Assembly (NCBI GenBank): GCA_016200035.1
Contig: JACQFM010000077.1
Location: 1-6,532, forward strand
Reading direction: 5' to 3'
Source of the DNA: Nitrososphaerota archaeon
GTDB lineage: Archaea; Thermoproteota; Nitrososphaeria; Nitrososphaerales; Nitrosopumilaceae
Length of the DNA stretch: 6,532 nucleotides
The notes under the pieces are model-generated. The model worked only from the letters and a program-made list of their open reading frames with translations, had not been told where the DNA came from and searched no databases. The position numbers and the translations under genes are program-made. Every line of letters begins with the position of its first letter. Positions within the stretch are counted from its first letter, which is position 1. This document shows, piece after piece, positions 1-5,632 of this stretch.

Positions 1-95
1 AAGGCTAGTTGATCTTCTAGACCTGAGACTGATGCTTGTTCTACCCATATCTTACAAAATTTCAAATTCCTGATTTGTCGTTGTTTATCAAACAT
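1..95 (-). CDS. Unidentified protein, N-terminal fragment (runs off left edge)
   Basis: An open frame begins with ATG at 95-93 and continues without a stop to the window edge, giving 31 codons. The peptide starts MFDKQRQIRNLKFC and continues KIWVEQASVSGLEDQLA, a mixed charged/aromatic composition that reads like real protein and has no signal peptide. An alternative ATG lies three codons upstream (104-102). I prefer the inner ATG because an AT-rich box centred near 118-119 is about 24 bases before it, as in the leaderless genes elsewhere in the window. It is divergent from the small zinc protein at 145. I do not recognise the family, and with so few residues the frame could be fortuitous. Confidence 0.4.
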   Translation of the reverse strand, partial: MFDKQRQIRNLKFCKIWVEQASVSGLEDQLA

Positions 96-106
96 GAAAA
101 TCATCC

Positions 107-123
107 TATTTACATAAATATTA
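107..123. promoter_or_regulatory. Shared TATA-like box between divergent genes
   Basis: The AT-rich patch (tttacataaatatta around 109-123) lies in the 49-base gap between the divergent starts at 95 (-) and 145 (+). Its centre is about 26 bases before the plus-strand ATG and about 24 before the minus-strand ATG. This is the archaeal TATA-to-start distance for leaderless mRNAs, so one nearly symmetric box could serve both directions. Assignment is by position and composition only. Confidence 0.4.
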
Positions 124-144
124 CCAAAAACTCGATTTCGCAAG

Positions 145-273
145 ATGAGTAGTAGGTGCCAAGTTTGTGGAAAGGAGCTTGCTGACAGCAAGGCGACCCA
201 TTGTTCTGATGAGTGTCTCTTTAAGAGTATAAAAGATAGCAAACACTTTGTGCCAAAAGAAAAGAAAACTTAG
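145..273 (+). CDS. Tiny zinc-finger protein (42 aa), CxxC...CxxxC
   Basis: This 42-residue frame runs from ATG 145 to TAG 271-273. Cys5-x2-Cys8 (CQVCGKEL) is followed by His19-Cys20-x3-Cys24 (HCSDEC), then a Lys-rich tail (VPKEKKT). The four cysteines form a plausible single zinc-binding knuckle, and the pattern CxxCG...xCSxxC resembles small archaeal zinc-ribbon proteins of the DUF2116 type. Such proteins are usually cytoplasmic and may bind nucleic acid or ribosomes, but no function can be read from the sequence. A TATA-like box centred about 26 bases before the ATG supports the start. The 3' end overlaps the convergent PEFG gene by four bases, the two stop codons sharing bases 271-272. The motif makes it a real gene with good likelihood despite its length. 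Confidence 0.72.
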   Translation: MSSRCQVCGKELADSKATHCSDECLFKSIKDSKHFVPKEKKT

Positions 274-773
274 AACTTGGTCCTAGTCATCAAGCTAGTT
301 GCAATGACGCCGATGATTCCTACTGTGAGAATAATAGTTGACAGCGAACCAAATTCAGGTACTATCTGAGTTCCGCTGATATCAATAGTTTCAATTCCAT
401 ACGTAAGGGGAATCTTTAGGGTCCTGTCTGTATCAGTTTTTGATTCCTCAAAGTCAATTAATTCTCCGTCAGCAAGGACAAAGAATTGGTCATCCTGATC
501 ACCCATCTTTGCATCAACTAGGTTACGTGGCAAGGTTATCGTAAGCGTCCCATCCTCAGTAGTTTCGAGATTAATTAGCAAGAGAAGATTTTGAGCATCT
601 ACTGTAATGTCTTTAATCGTGCCGCCATTCATCGTATAGATAACATCGTAGGTTTCTGGCCCATTAGGGTTTTTGACTTCAAAGTGAATTGGCTCCAAAG
701 TTTGTGCAGAGCTTGGAACAAGTATAGCTGACAAAGTGACTATTGCCATCATTGAAAATAGAATATAGTTCAT
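270..773 (-). CDS. Secreted/anchored protein with PEFG-CTERM tail, unknown function
   Basis: The protein has 167 residues. A Sec-type signal peptide occupies about residues 1-23 (hydrophobic stretch, likely cleavage after PSSA). A beta-rich, acidic extracellular domain of about 110 residues follows, with no cysteines and no recognised catalytic motif. The C-terminus is a classic PEFG-CTERM tail: Val138-Pro-Glu-Phe-Gly142, a hydrophobic helix of about 18 residues, then the basic end SLMTRTKF. In Thaumarchaeota this tail is taken to be a sorting signal recognised by an archaeosortase-like membrane enzyme that anchors or processes surface proteins. The ATG at 773-771 is preceded at about -25 by an AT-rich box, suggesting a leaderless transcript of its own. 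The stop (TAA) overlaps the convergent small zinc-protein gene. The middle domain could be a beta-sandwich adhesin or metal-binding surface protein, but I cannot name it. Confidence 0.88.
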   Translation of the reverse strand: MNYILFSMMAIVTLSAILVPSSAQTLEPIHFEVKNPNGPETYDVIYTMNGGTIKDITVDAQNLLLLINLETTEDGTLTITLPRNLVDAKMGDQDDQFFVLADGELIDFEESKTDTDRTLKIPLTYGIETIDISGTQIVPEFGSLSTIILTVGIIGVIATSLMTRTKF

Positions 774-792
774 ACCAGCGTTAATCTCGCAT

Positions 793-801
793 CATATTTT
801 T
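793..801 (-). promoter_or_regulatory. TATA-like box of the PEFG-CTERM protein gene
   Basis: On the minus strand AAAAATATG lies 20-28 bases before the ATG at 773, its centre about 25 bases upstream. That is the spacing expected when transcription starts at or next to the start codon. No purine-rich ribosome-binding site lies between. Confidence 0.45.
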
Positions 802-840
802 CCTTTACTAATTTCTAGACGGGTCTGAGGATTTCCAGTT

Positions 841-857
841 ATAATTTTTAAAAGAAG
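841..857 (-). terminator. Oligo-T terminator after the EamA transporter
   Basis: Directly after the transporter's TAG stop the minus strand reads CTTCTTTTAAAAATT. This short T-rich run is of the kind archaeal RNA polymerase uses for termination. It separates the transporter from the PEFG gene, which has its own TATA-like box 40 bases further on. Confidence 0.35.
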
Positions 858-1826
858 CTAAACATCAAGCTTGGTGGTCTTCTCGATATTCTGTTTATCT
901 CTTGCAATAAGGTAAATGCCACATAACATTGCTGCAATGGCCAATATTTGATATGCGCCTATTTCCTCATGCAAAAACAAAGATGCAAAGATCAGACCGA
1001 TGATGGAAGAAGTAGAGTAGATCAGCATTGTTCTAACAGTGCCAACTCTTTTCAAACCATGTAAGAAGAAATAAAGTGATAATCCGAAACCAACAATTCC
1101 GACAAGAAGAATGTTGGGCATTTCTGATAAGGGGATGTTAATTGGGATCCTCAGTGAAATTACAACCAAAAGAAGAACAGTTCCACCGATAAGTGTTTTT
1201 AGCTGTACCACTCTGGAAACATCTACTCTCTGTGTAATTATTTTGCTAAGATTGTTGTCCATGGCCCACAATGCCATCGAGATTAGCACAAGCAAGTTTC
1301 CTTCTTTTTTTATGTCAGTGAGAAAACTTAAGAATTGAAGATTAGTAGTTACAATTACTACGCCACATAATACTAAAGCTACTGCAATATATCCTGAAGC
1401 TCTGAGTCTTTCTTTGAATAATGCAAGAGCAAGTAAAACTGTGAATACTGTCTCACCGTTTGATAAGATAGCAGTGTCCGATGCGGTTGTCTGCTGAAGA
1501 CCTACAAAAAACAAGGCCGGTGCCAAAATTGACCCCAGAATAGAAATTGCAAGAATTAAGAGCCAATCTTTTTTTCGTATTGAAAAAATGCTGGCTTTGT
1601 GTGCTAATGGAGTTGAAACCCCTGCAGCTAGTAGGTAGACAACAGACGCATACAGGAGTGGGCTGACGTTAGAAAGGACTGGCTTTGATACTGTAGAAAT
1701 AGAACCTACTAGAAGCGCCGATAAGAAGGCAGCAGTATATCCAATAGTAACAACTTTAGATTTTTGCAAAGTCAATATGTTGCAAATAGATGAGGCACCT
1801 ATTACTTCTTTCCCGAACTGGCGCAT
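858..1826 (-). CDS. EamA/DMT-superfamily permease (10-TM transporter)
   Basis: The 322-residue membrane protein has two EamA repeats, about residues 28-160 and 178-308, each with roughly five hydrophobic segments as in drug/metabolite transporters. Family-typical features are the end of repeat 1 (TASDTAILSNGETVFTVLLA, then LFKERL) and the matching end of repeat 2 (STSSIIGLIFASLFLHEEIG), where an acidic residue follows the pore helix. Members export or import amino acids, nucleotide sugars or other small metabolites; the substrate cannot be inferred here. The first 24 residues precede the first membrane helix and are longer than usual, so a downstream GTG start near residue 25 is possible. A TATA-like box about 25 bases before the ATG at 1826 argues for the long form. 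It ends in TAG and is divergent from the archaemetzincin gene across a 64-base gap. Confidence 0.92.
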   Translation of the reverse strand: MRQFGKEVIGASSICNILTLQKSKVVTIGYTAAFLSALLVGSISTVSKPVLSNVSPLLYASVVYLLAAGVSTPLAHKASIFSIRKKDWLLILAISILGSILAPALFFVGLQQTTASDTAILSNGETVFTVLLALALFKERLRASGYIAVALVLCGVVIVTTNLQFLSFLTDIKKEGNLLVLISMALWAMDNNLSKIITQRVDVSRVVQLKTLIGGTVLLLVVISLRIPINIPLSEMPNILLVGIVGFGLSLYFFLHGLKRVGTVRTMLIYSTSSIIGLIFASLFLHEEIGAYQILAIAAMLCGIYLIARDKQNIEKTTKLDV

Positions 1827-1846
1827 GAAAAATAATGTATGATCTA

Positions 1847-1856
1847 GTTTTTAATT
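1847..1856 (-). promoter_or_regulatory. TATA-like box of the EamA transporter gene
   Basis: The minus strand reads AATTAAAAAC here, centred about 25 bases before the transporter ATG at 1826, which fits a leaderless transcript. A second AT-rich patch (ttaataaaa, 1866-1874) may serve the divergent archaemetzincin, though it sits somewhat close (about 21 bases) to that gene's start. Confidence 0.45.
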
Positions 1857-1890
1857 CAAACCTGGTTAATAAAATGCCGGAAGTCTCAAT

Positions 1891-2424
1891 TTGAAAAGTC
1901 AGATTCTTCTGCAAGCACTAGGTCCAGTAACCAATAACATATTGAAAATGCTAGAGACTGCCTTGCCAAAACGATTCATTTCCTCAAGTTTTGCTTTAGC
2001 ATCATCACTAGAACTGCCATTCAATGCATTTGATTCATCAAGAAAACAGTATGTATCACCTGAAATAATCAGCTTCATTCATGAAAGTTGCAATGATGCA
2101 CGATATCAGAAGATACTTGGAATCTGTGACGTAAACGCATATTCTGGTAGACTAAATTTTGTTTTTGGTGAAGCACAGTTTAGAGGAAGAATTGCAGCTA
2201 TCTACCTTGCAAGACTACGAGAAGAGATGGATGACCCTTTTGATGAGAGAATTTTTTTGCAAAGAGTTGTAACCGAGGCTGTACATGAAATAGGACACTT
2301 GTTTGGGCTACAGCACTGCTCATCCAGCTCATGTGTGATGTACTTTAGTAATTCCTTGGGTGACACTGACAAAAAAGGAAGCGATTTTTGCTCTGCATGC
2401 AAGACGAAAATCATCAGAGCTTGA
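1891..2424 (+). CDS. amzA: Archaemetzincin (M54 family zinc metalloprotease)
   Basis: The 177-residue protein carries the archaemetzincin signature HEIGHLFGLQHC at residues 132-143: catalytic Glu133, zinc ligands His132, His136 and His142, and the Gly139 turn of metzincins. Cys143, Cys148, Cys167 and Cys170 form the second, structural zinc site typical of the family, and Met150 after Cys148 is the expected Met-turn. The N-terminus (LLQALGP near residue 6) matches the usual start of archaeal members. The length of about 180 residues is normal, and there is no signal peptide, so it is cytoplasmic. The start must be TTG at 1891: an in-frame stop lies at 1870-1872 with no other start codon in between. 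The ATG at 1874 is in a different frame and closes after six codons. Physiological substrates of this family are not established. It is convergent with the NTF2-like gene, with nine bases between stops. Confidence 0.95.
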   Translation: MKSQILLQALGPVTNNILKMLETALPKRFISSSFALASSLELPFNAFDSSRKQYVSPEIISFIHESCNDARYQKILGICDVNAYSGRLNFVFGEAQFRGRIAAIYLARLREEMDDPFDERIFLQRVVTEAVHEIGHLFGLQHCSSSSCVMYFSNSLGDTDKKGSDFCSACKTKIIRA

Positions 2425-2430
2425 CAATAG

Positions 2431-2452
2431 TTTTCATGCTCGTTTTATTTTC
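2431..2452 (+). terminator. Possible oligo-T terminator after archaemetzincin
   Basis: Seven bases after the archaemetzincin stop the plus strand has two T clusters (TTTTC, then GTTTTATTTTC), consistent with archaeal termination. Most of it lies inside the 3' end of the convergent NTF2-like gene, so composition alone is weak evidence. Confidence 0.3.
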
Positions 2453-2814
2453 TGGCTCTGCCACCACTCTTTAAAAACAGTACACTTGTTTTTAGAATTA
2501 AGCTTTACAACAAATATTCCATCTAATTTTACTTGAGTTTGTGTTAATTTGCGCACAAAGGATGCATGCCAGTGTGCAATTCCTTGGTTCTTGTTTACAG
2601 CTAGAATATTGTAATCAAATTTTACATCTTCTTGAGTTTTTGGTATGATTGACCAGTACTCGGTTATCGATTTCACACCGCTAATTGGCGCTTCAAAGGG
2701 CTTTTCATGGTATTGTGCATTTTTTGTATAAAGTATTTTGATGAGTTTTGGATCTCTAGTTCGCCATGCCTTTCCATACGAGTCTAGCCAAGATTTGAAG
2801 GAATTATAATCCAC
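2434..2814 (-). CDS. NTF2/SnoaL-like small protein
   Basis: The 126-residue soluble protein has the layout of the NTF2-like superfamily. An N-terminal helix carries the typical W-x-x-x-D pattern (WRTRDPKLIKILYTKNAQYH, residues 17-36), followed by the GVKSITEYW helix (46-54). Alternating beta strands rich in Trp follow (HWHASFV, LDGIFVVKL, FKEWW). The fold is a cone-shaped barrel used by many enzymes (SnoaL cyclases, ketosteroid isomerases) and by non-catalytic binding domains, so no substrate is assigned. The start is GTG at 2814-2812. It begins only six bases after the TGA of the dehydrogenase gene on the same strand, suggesting co-transcription. If that upstream gene is decaying, this one may depend on its promoter or on a weak one within its 3' end. 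There is no signal peptide, so it is cytoplasmic. Confidence 0.85.
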   Translation of the reverse strand: MDYNSFKSWLDSYGKAWRTRDPKLIKILYTKNAQYHEKPFEAPISGVKSITEYWSIIPKTQEDVKFDYNILAVNKNQGIAHWHASFVRKLTQTQVKLDGIFVVKLNSKNKCTVFKEWWQSQKIKRA

Positions 2815-2820
2815 GAAAAA

Positions 2821-4017
2821 TCACTTTATCTTTAACACATTTTTTGTAGACAGTGCAAGTACTGAAGCAATTGAAACTACAAGAATTAAACTTACTATGG
2901 GTCCAAATTCAGGAACTATCCTTAGAATCCTGTCATCGTCTGGTAGAGGACTGCCCCTGCCATCCATGTTGCTAGTAAGAACGTAAAGATAGCCATCGGG
3001 TCCCTGAACTACGTCTCTTAGCCTGCCATATTTGTCCTGAAATATTGATTGATCTGAGACAACTTTGCCTTTATCATCTATCTGCAACATCTCAATGTGT
3101 GCCCCTCTTAAAGTAGCAATGAAGAACTTTCCTTTCAATTCTGGGATTTTGTCTGAATCATAAAAGCTTGCACCAGAAGGAGCCCATGTAATATCACCTG
3201 TTTGTAATATTGGATCAACATATTTTGGATCATTTCCGTTACCAACGATATTTGGCTAACCATAATTTTTTCCTGGCTCAATTATATTGATTTCATCATG
3301 TGCACGCATACCATTCTCTCCAGACGGGCCATGCTCTGTTTCAAAAAGTACTCCTGTCACCGGATCCCAAGCTAGGCCTTGAGGATTTCTGTGACCATAT
3401 GAATAGACTGGCGAGTCTGCAAACGGATTATCATTTGGAATTGTTCCGTCTGAGTTAATTCGCAGTATCTTGCCTGACAGAGATTTCAGATCCTGTGACG
3501 AGCTTGGATTTGCAGAATCACCGGTGGTGGCATACAGTTTACCGTCAGGGCCAAACTTTATCCTTCCTCCATCATGGATTGACTGAGCTGGAATCTTGTC
3601 AAGCAGTATTTTCTCCTCTGAAATTTTATTATTTAATTCAGTAAATCTTGATACCCTGTTGTAAAGATTCAAAAAATCAGAGTAGGTATAGTAAAGATAA
3701 AGATAATGATTCTTTTCAAAGTCTGGATCCAAAGATAGTCCAAGTAGACCTCCCTCTCCGACTCTTGCAACATCTACCTTGCCAACTGGTTCATCGGCTA
3801 GCACTCCATTGTCTATTACTCTGAGAGTACCCACTCTTTCTGTAAAGAAAATCCGTCCATCGGGGGCAAATGCTATCTCCCATGGAATTTGTAACCTTGT
3901 AGCCACAGTTTCTACCTTAATTTTTGACTAATCCAGAGACTGTGCGTGAGAGCTGGCAAATAATCCAGCAGAATTAGTTAGTGTAGATAAAACCAGTAGT
4001 ATGATTACCATTTTCAT
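2821..4017 (-). pseudogene. PQQ-dependent glucose/sorbosone dehydrogenase with PEFG-CTERM tail, interrupted by two in-frame TAG codons
   Basis: Read straight through, one frame of 398 codons encodes a soluble-glucose-dehydrogenase-type beta-propeller that would oxidise a sugar outside the membrane using PQQ. Visible parts are a Sec signal peptide (residues 1-25, cleavage after SHA), the opening LQIPWEIAFAPDGR with FFTERVG, catalytic-type His148 in IHDGGRIKFGPDGKLY, GHRNPQGLAWDP (208-219), GKNYG (249-253), YGRLRDV (330-336, the Arg pair near PQQ), GPDGYLYVLT, and a PEFG-CTERM tail (369-372 plus helix and basic end). TAG occurs at residue 30 (3930-3928), just after the signal peptide, and at residue 254 (3258-3256), where the family has Trp in NYGWP. 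I translated the joining segments by hand and found no other stop and no frameshift. The GTG at 3906 and TTG at 3138 would start only fragments lacking the signal peptide or the propeller core. Three of the window's genes end in TAG, so code reassignment is unlikely. A recent pseudogene is my preferred reading; sequence error or readthrough remain possible. The start at ATG 4017 is chosen for promoter spacing; ATG 4029 is an alternative. Confidence 0.88.
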
Positions 4018-4038
4018 TCCCTCTCTCATTTCTATCGG

Positions 4039-4048
4039 GTTATTATCG
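4039..4048 (-). promoter_or_regulatory. TATA-like box of the dehydrogenase gene
   Basis: The minus strand reads CGATAATAAC, centred about 27 bases before the ATG at 4017 and only about 15 before the ATG at 4029. This favours a leaderless start at 4017 and indicates that the promoter of the interrupted gene still looks usable. The rest of the 134-base divergent gap up to 4151 has no gene; a weak AT-rich stretch (caaattaatc, 4125-4134) could serve the small zinc protein at 4152. Confidence 0.4.
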
Positions 4049-4151
4049 AACCTAGCCTTGCTTTAGCTTTGCTATCTTATGGTTTTTCGACGCTTATTTT
4101 TACAGTTATTGTCAAGTCCAAAATCAAATTAATCACTAACAAAGAGATAGA

Positions 4152-4268
4152 ATGGATGCTAAAATGAATAAGCCAACCAAGATCTGTAAAAGGTGCAAGA
4201 CAGCTTACGAGGATAATGGTTATCCCGTTTGTGATTACTGTCTGAAGATGCTTGACAATTACGAATAA
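4152..4268 (+). CDS. Tiny zinc-ribbon protein (38 aa), CxxC...CxxC
   Basis: The 38-residue frame runs from ATG 4152 to TAA 4266-4268. Two CxxC knuckles, Cys12-Lys-Arg-Cys15 and Cys27-Asp-Tyr-Cys30, are 11 residues apart with a GYPVC turn before the second. This is the geometry of a rubredoxin-like zinc ribbon binding one Zn. The ends are short (a Lys-rich N-terminus, an acidic LDNYE C-terminus), so the protein is essentially only the ribbon. A second ATG at 4164 would shorten it by four residues and leave the ribbon complete. It precedes the glycosyltransferase on the same strand by 114 bases, with an AT-rich box between, so they are probably separate transcripts. It is distinct from the 42-residue protein at 145, whose cysteine spacing differs. 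Function unknown. Confidence 0.7.
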   Translation: MDAKMNKPTKICKRCKTAYEDNGYPVCDYCLKMLDNYE

Positions 4269-4269
4269 G

Positions 4270-4280
4270 CTTTATAATTA
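4270..4280 (+). promoter_or_regulatory. TATA-like box upstream of glycosyltransferase (distal)
   Basis: CTTTATAATTA just after the small zinc-protein stop is the best TATA-like match in the 114-base gap. It would start transcription near 4300, giving the glycosyltransferase an untranslated leader of roughly 80 bases (ATG 4383) or 30 bases (TTG 4329). It competes with the nearer box at 4347-4356. Confidence 0.3.
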
Positions 4281-4346
4281 TCTAGTAAAAAATACCCAAA
4301 GCTGCTTGAACGTTGACTTGTCGATTCATTGCTAGAAATCGTGGGA

Positions 4347-4356
4347 CTTAAATTAT
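4347..4356 (+). promoter_or_regulatory. TATA-like box upstream of glycosyltransferase (proximal)
   Basis: CTTAAATTAT is centred about 31 bases before the ATG at 4383, slightly long for a strictly leaderless transcript but compatible with a leader of a few bases. If this is the true promoter, the upstream TTG at 4329 cannot be the start. Confidence 0.35.
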
Positions 4357-4382
4357 CTTCCCAAAAAATATTGAACAGTCTT

Positions 4383-5495
4383 ATGGAAAAGGTTAGTATC
4401 ATAATACCAGTCCTGAGGGAATCAGAGTCTTTGGAAGCTACACTTTCCAGCTTTGCCCATGACTCATACCAAAATAAGCAAATAATTGCAGTAATTGACG
4501 AACCAACACAAAGGTCACTTGATACTACAGAAAGATTCAAGGATCAAGTTAGATTCATCCTAAACAAAAAGAGAATAGGAAAATCAAACGCACTAAATGC
4601 TGCAGTAAAGGCTTCAGACGGAGACATCCTCTTCTTTTTTGATTCTGACAATGTTATAGATGTGCATTCTGGTGATACGCTCAGCAAGCTAGTAGATGGT
4701 ATGAGAGGAAAAGATGTTGTCGAGTTCAAGATAAATGTGATAAAGGACTCGCTGGTTTCAAAGATGGTAAGTTTTGAGTTTGCAAATGCCAACCTGACAA
4801 ACATTTTGTACTCTAGGTTTGCAAAGAGAAAACCAATAGTTGGAGGAGCTGCCTTTGCCATGAGAAGGCAGGTCTTCTTTGAGATAGGCGGTTTTAGAAA
4901 TTTCATAGCAGAAGACTTGGATCTTGGCTGGAGAGCCTTTGAGAGAAAAAAATCCTACAGTCAAATCGATACCATAAAAATATCCACAAAATCTCCGCCA
5001 AGCCTCTCTTCATGGTTTGTCCAGAGAAGAAGATGGGCGGTAGGCACAGCCGAGTGGTTTGTTAGAAGTTATGGGTCCATCTTTGTGGGCACGATAAAAA
5101 ACACATCGTCGGTAACAGTTCCGTCAATTTTCATACTCTTCCCTACTGCCGTCTTAGGTGTGATAAGCCTCTTCCTTTCGGAATCTCTGCTTGAAAAATT
5201 TGCCATAATATTCTTGGCCCTCTTACCACTAAAAATTCCTCAGATTACTCCCGTAGTTTTTGTAGTTTTTACAAGTGTAACACTACTCAAAAGCATCGTT
5301 ATGTATGCTCTTGGCTTTACAGTATCTCTAGCATTGTCATATATTGCATGCAGATCAATTGGACAAAAGTTTAATGTGAGCGAATTTGCTATTTACTATT
5401 TTGTTTACTCTCCTGTAATGCTAGTAATGTTTGCTTATGGTTTTTTCAGAGTCTGTATACTAAGAAACTTTGGTCTACCTGACTGGAAAGTCTAG
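4383..5495 (+). CDS. Membrane family-2 glycosyltransferase (processive type)
   Basis: The 370-residue protein has a GT-A catalytic domain followed by C-terminal membrane segments. It opens with KVSIIIPVLRESESL, the first strand of GT2 enzymes. KRIGKSNALNAAV (63-75) is the donor-binding helix region, and FFFDSDNVID carries the D-x-D metal/nucleotide-sugar motif at Asp87-Ser-Asp89. GGAAFAMRR (154-162) follows, then the catalytic-base region AEDLDLGWRAF (Glu177-Asp178) and QRRRW (214-218). The last two are hallmarks of processive enzymes such as hyaluronan/cellulose synthase relatives. About four hydrophobic segments lie within 247-357. It probably uses a nucleotide sugar at the cytoplasmic face to build or extend a surface glycan or glycolipid; the sugar is not predictable. 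I chose ATG 4383 because the GT2 fold starts right there; TTG 4329 would add 18 residues of no family similarity. The stop is TAG. No glycan-operon partners are adjacent. Confidence 0.92.
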   Translation: MEKVSIIIPVLRESESLEATLSSFAHDSYQNKQIIAVIDEPTQRSLDTTERFKDQVRFILNKKRIGKSNALNAAVKASDGDILFFFDSDNVIDVHSGDTLSKLVDGMRGKDVVEFKINVIKDSLVSKMVSFEFANANLTNILYSRFAKRKPIVGGAAFAMRRQVFFEIGGFRNFIAEDLDLGWRAFERKKSYSQIDTIKISTKSPPSLSSWFVQRRRWAVGTAEWFVRSYGSIFVGTIKNTSSVTVPSIFILFPTAVLGVISLFLSESLLEKFAIIFLALLPLKIPQITPVVFVVFTSVTLLKSIVMYALGFTVSLALSYIACRSIGQKFNVSEFAIYYFVYSPVMLVMFAYGFFRVCILRNFGLPDWKV

Positions 5496-5632
5496 TAAGA
5501 ATAACTAAACACAAGAATAAGATAAGTGGAAGGAAATCCAAGCTAAATCTGAGTCGCATGCCAATTGCAGAGTTGATGAAATGTATTGTAATCTTATCAT
5601 ACTAAAATTAAAAAAAGAAAATCAAAAGTTGG
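5496..5632. other. Intergenic gap between convergent genes
   Basis: The 137 bases between the convergent glycosyltransferase and small secreted protein contain no credible gene. Short open stretches on both strands (for example a 38-codon minus frame from ATG 5559 that runs back into the glycosyltransferase) lack homology signals. The right part is an A-rich tract described separately as a terminator. Confidence 0.6.
5602..5629 (-). terminator. Oligo-T terminator after small secreted protein
   Basis: A few bases after the TAA stop of the small secreted protein the minus strand reads CTTTTGATTTTCTTTTTTTAATTTTAG. It is a strong T-rich tract with a run of seven T, the clearest archaeal-type terminator in the window. 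No stem is needed or seen. Confidence 0.6.

Noticed and set aside
1111..1338. 75-codon plus-strand frame inside the transporter gene
   Set aside because: It lies opposite a well-supported membrane protein and has no motif of its own.
1874..1894. ATG 1874 as the archaemetzincin start
   Set aside because: It is in another frame and meets TGA after six codons; TTG 1891 is the only start in the coding frame after the upstream stop.
2821..3138. Separate 105-residue protein starting at TTG 3138
   Set aside because: It is the C-terminal part of the interrupted dehydrogenase. The frame continues upstream to the TAG at 3256 with family-like sequence (WAPSGASFY region).
2821..4017. Genome-wide UAG recoding, for example as pyrrolysine
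   Set aside because: TAG ends the small zinc protein (273), the transporter (858) and the glycosyltransferase (5495) at the expected C-termini, and this lineage is not known to carry the pyrrolysine system.
4035..4075. GGTTCGA on the minus strand, resembling a tRNA T-loop
   Set aside because: The flanking bases do not form the T-arm stem and no acceptor or anticodon arms can be drawn.
4259..4964. Minus-strand frames opposite the glycosyltransferase
   Set aside because: They are shadows of a gene with complete GT2 motifs; low-complexity Ser-rich translations with no family features.
5496..5559. Hydrophobic 38-codon minus frame from ATG 5559
   Set aside because: It runs back into the glycosyltransferase 3' end, shows no conserved motif, and has no promoter-like box at the right distance.
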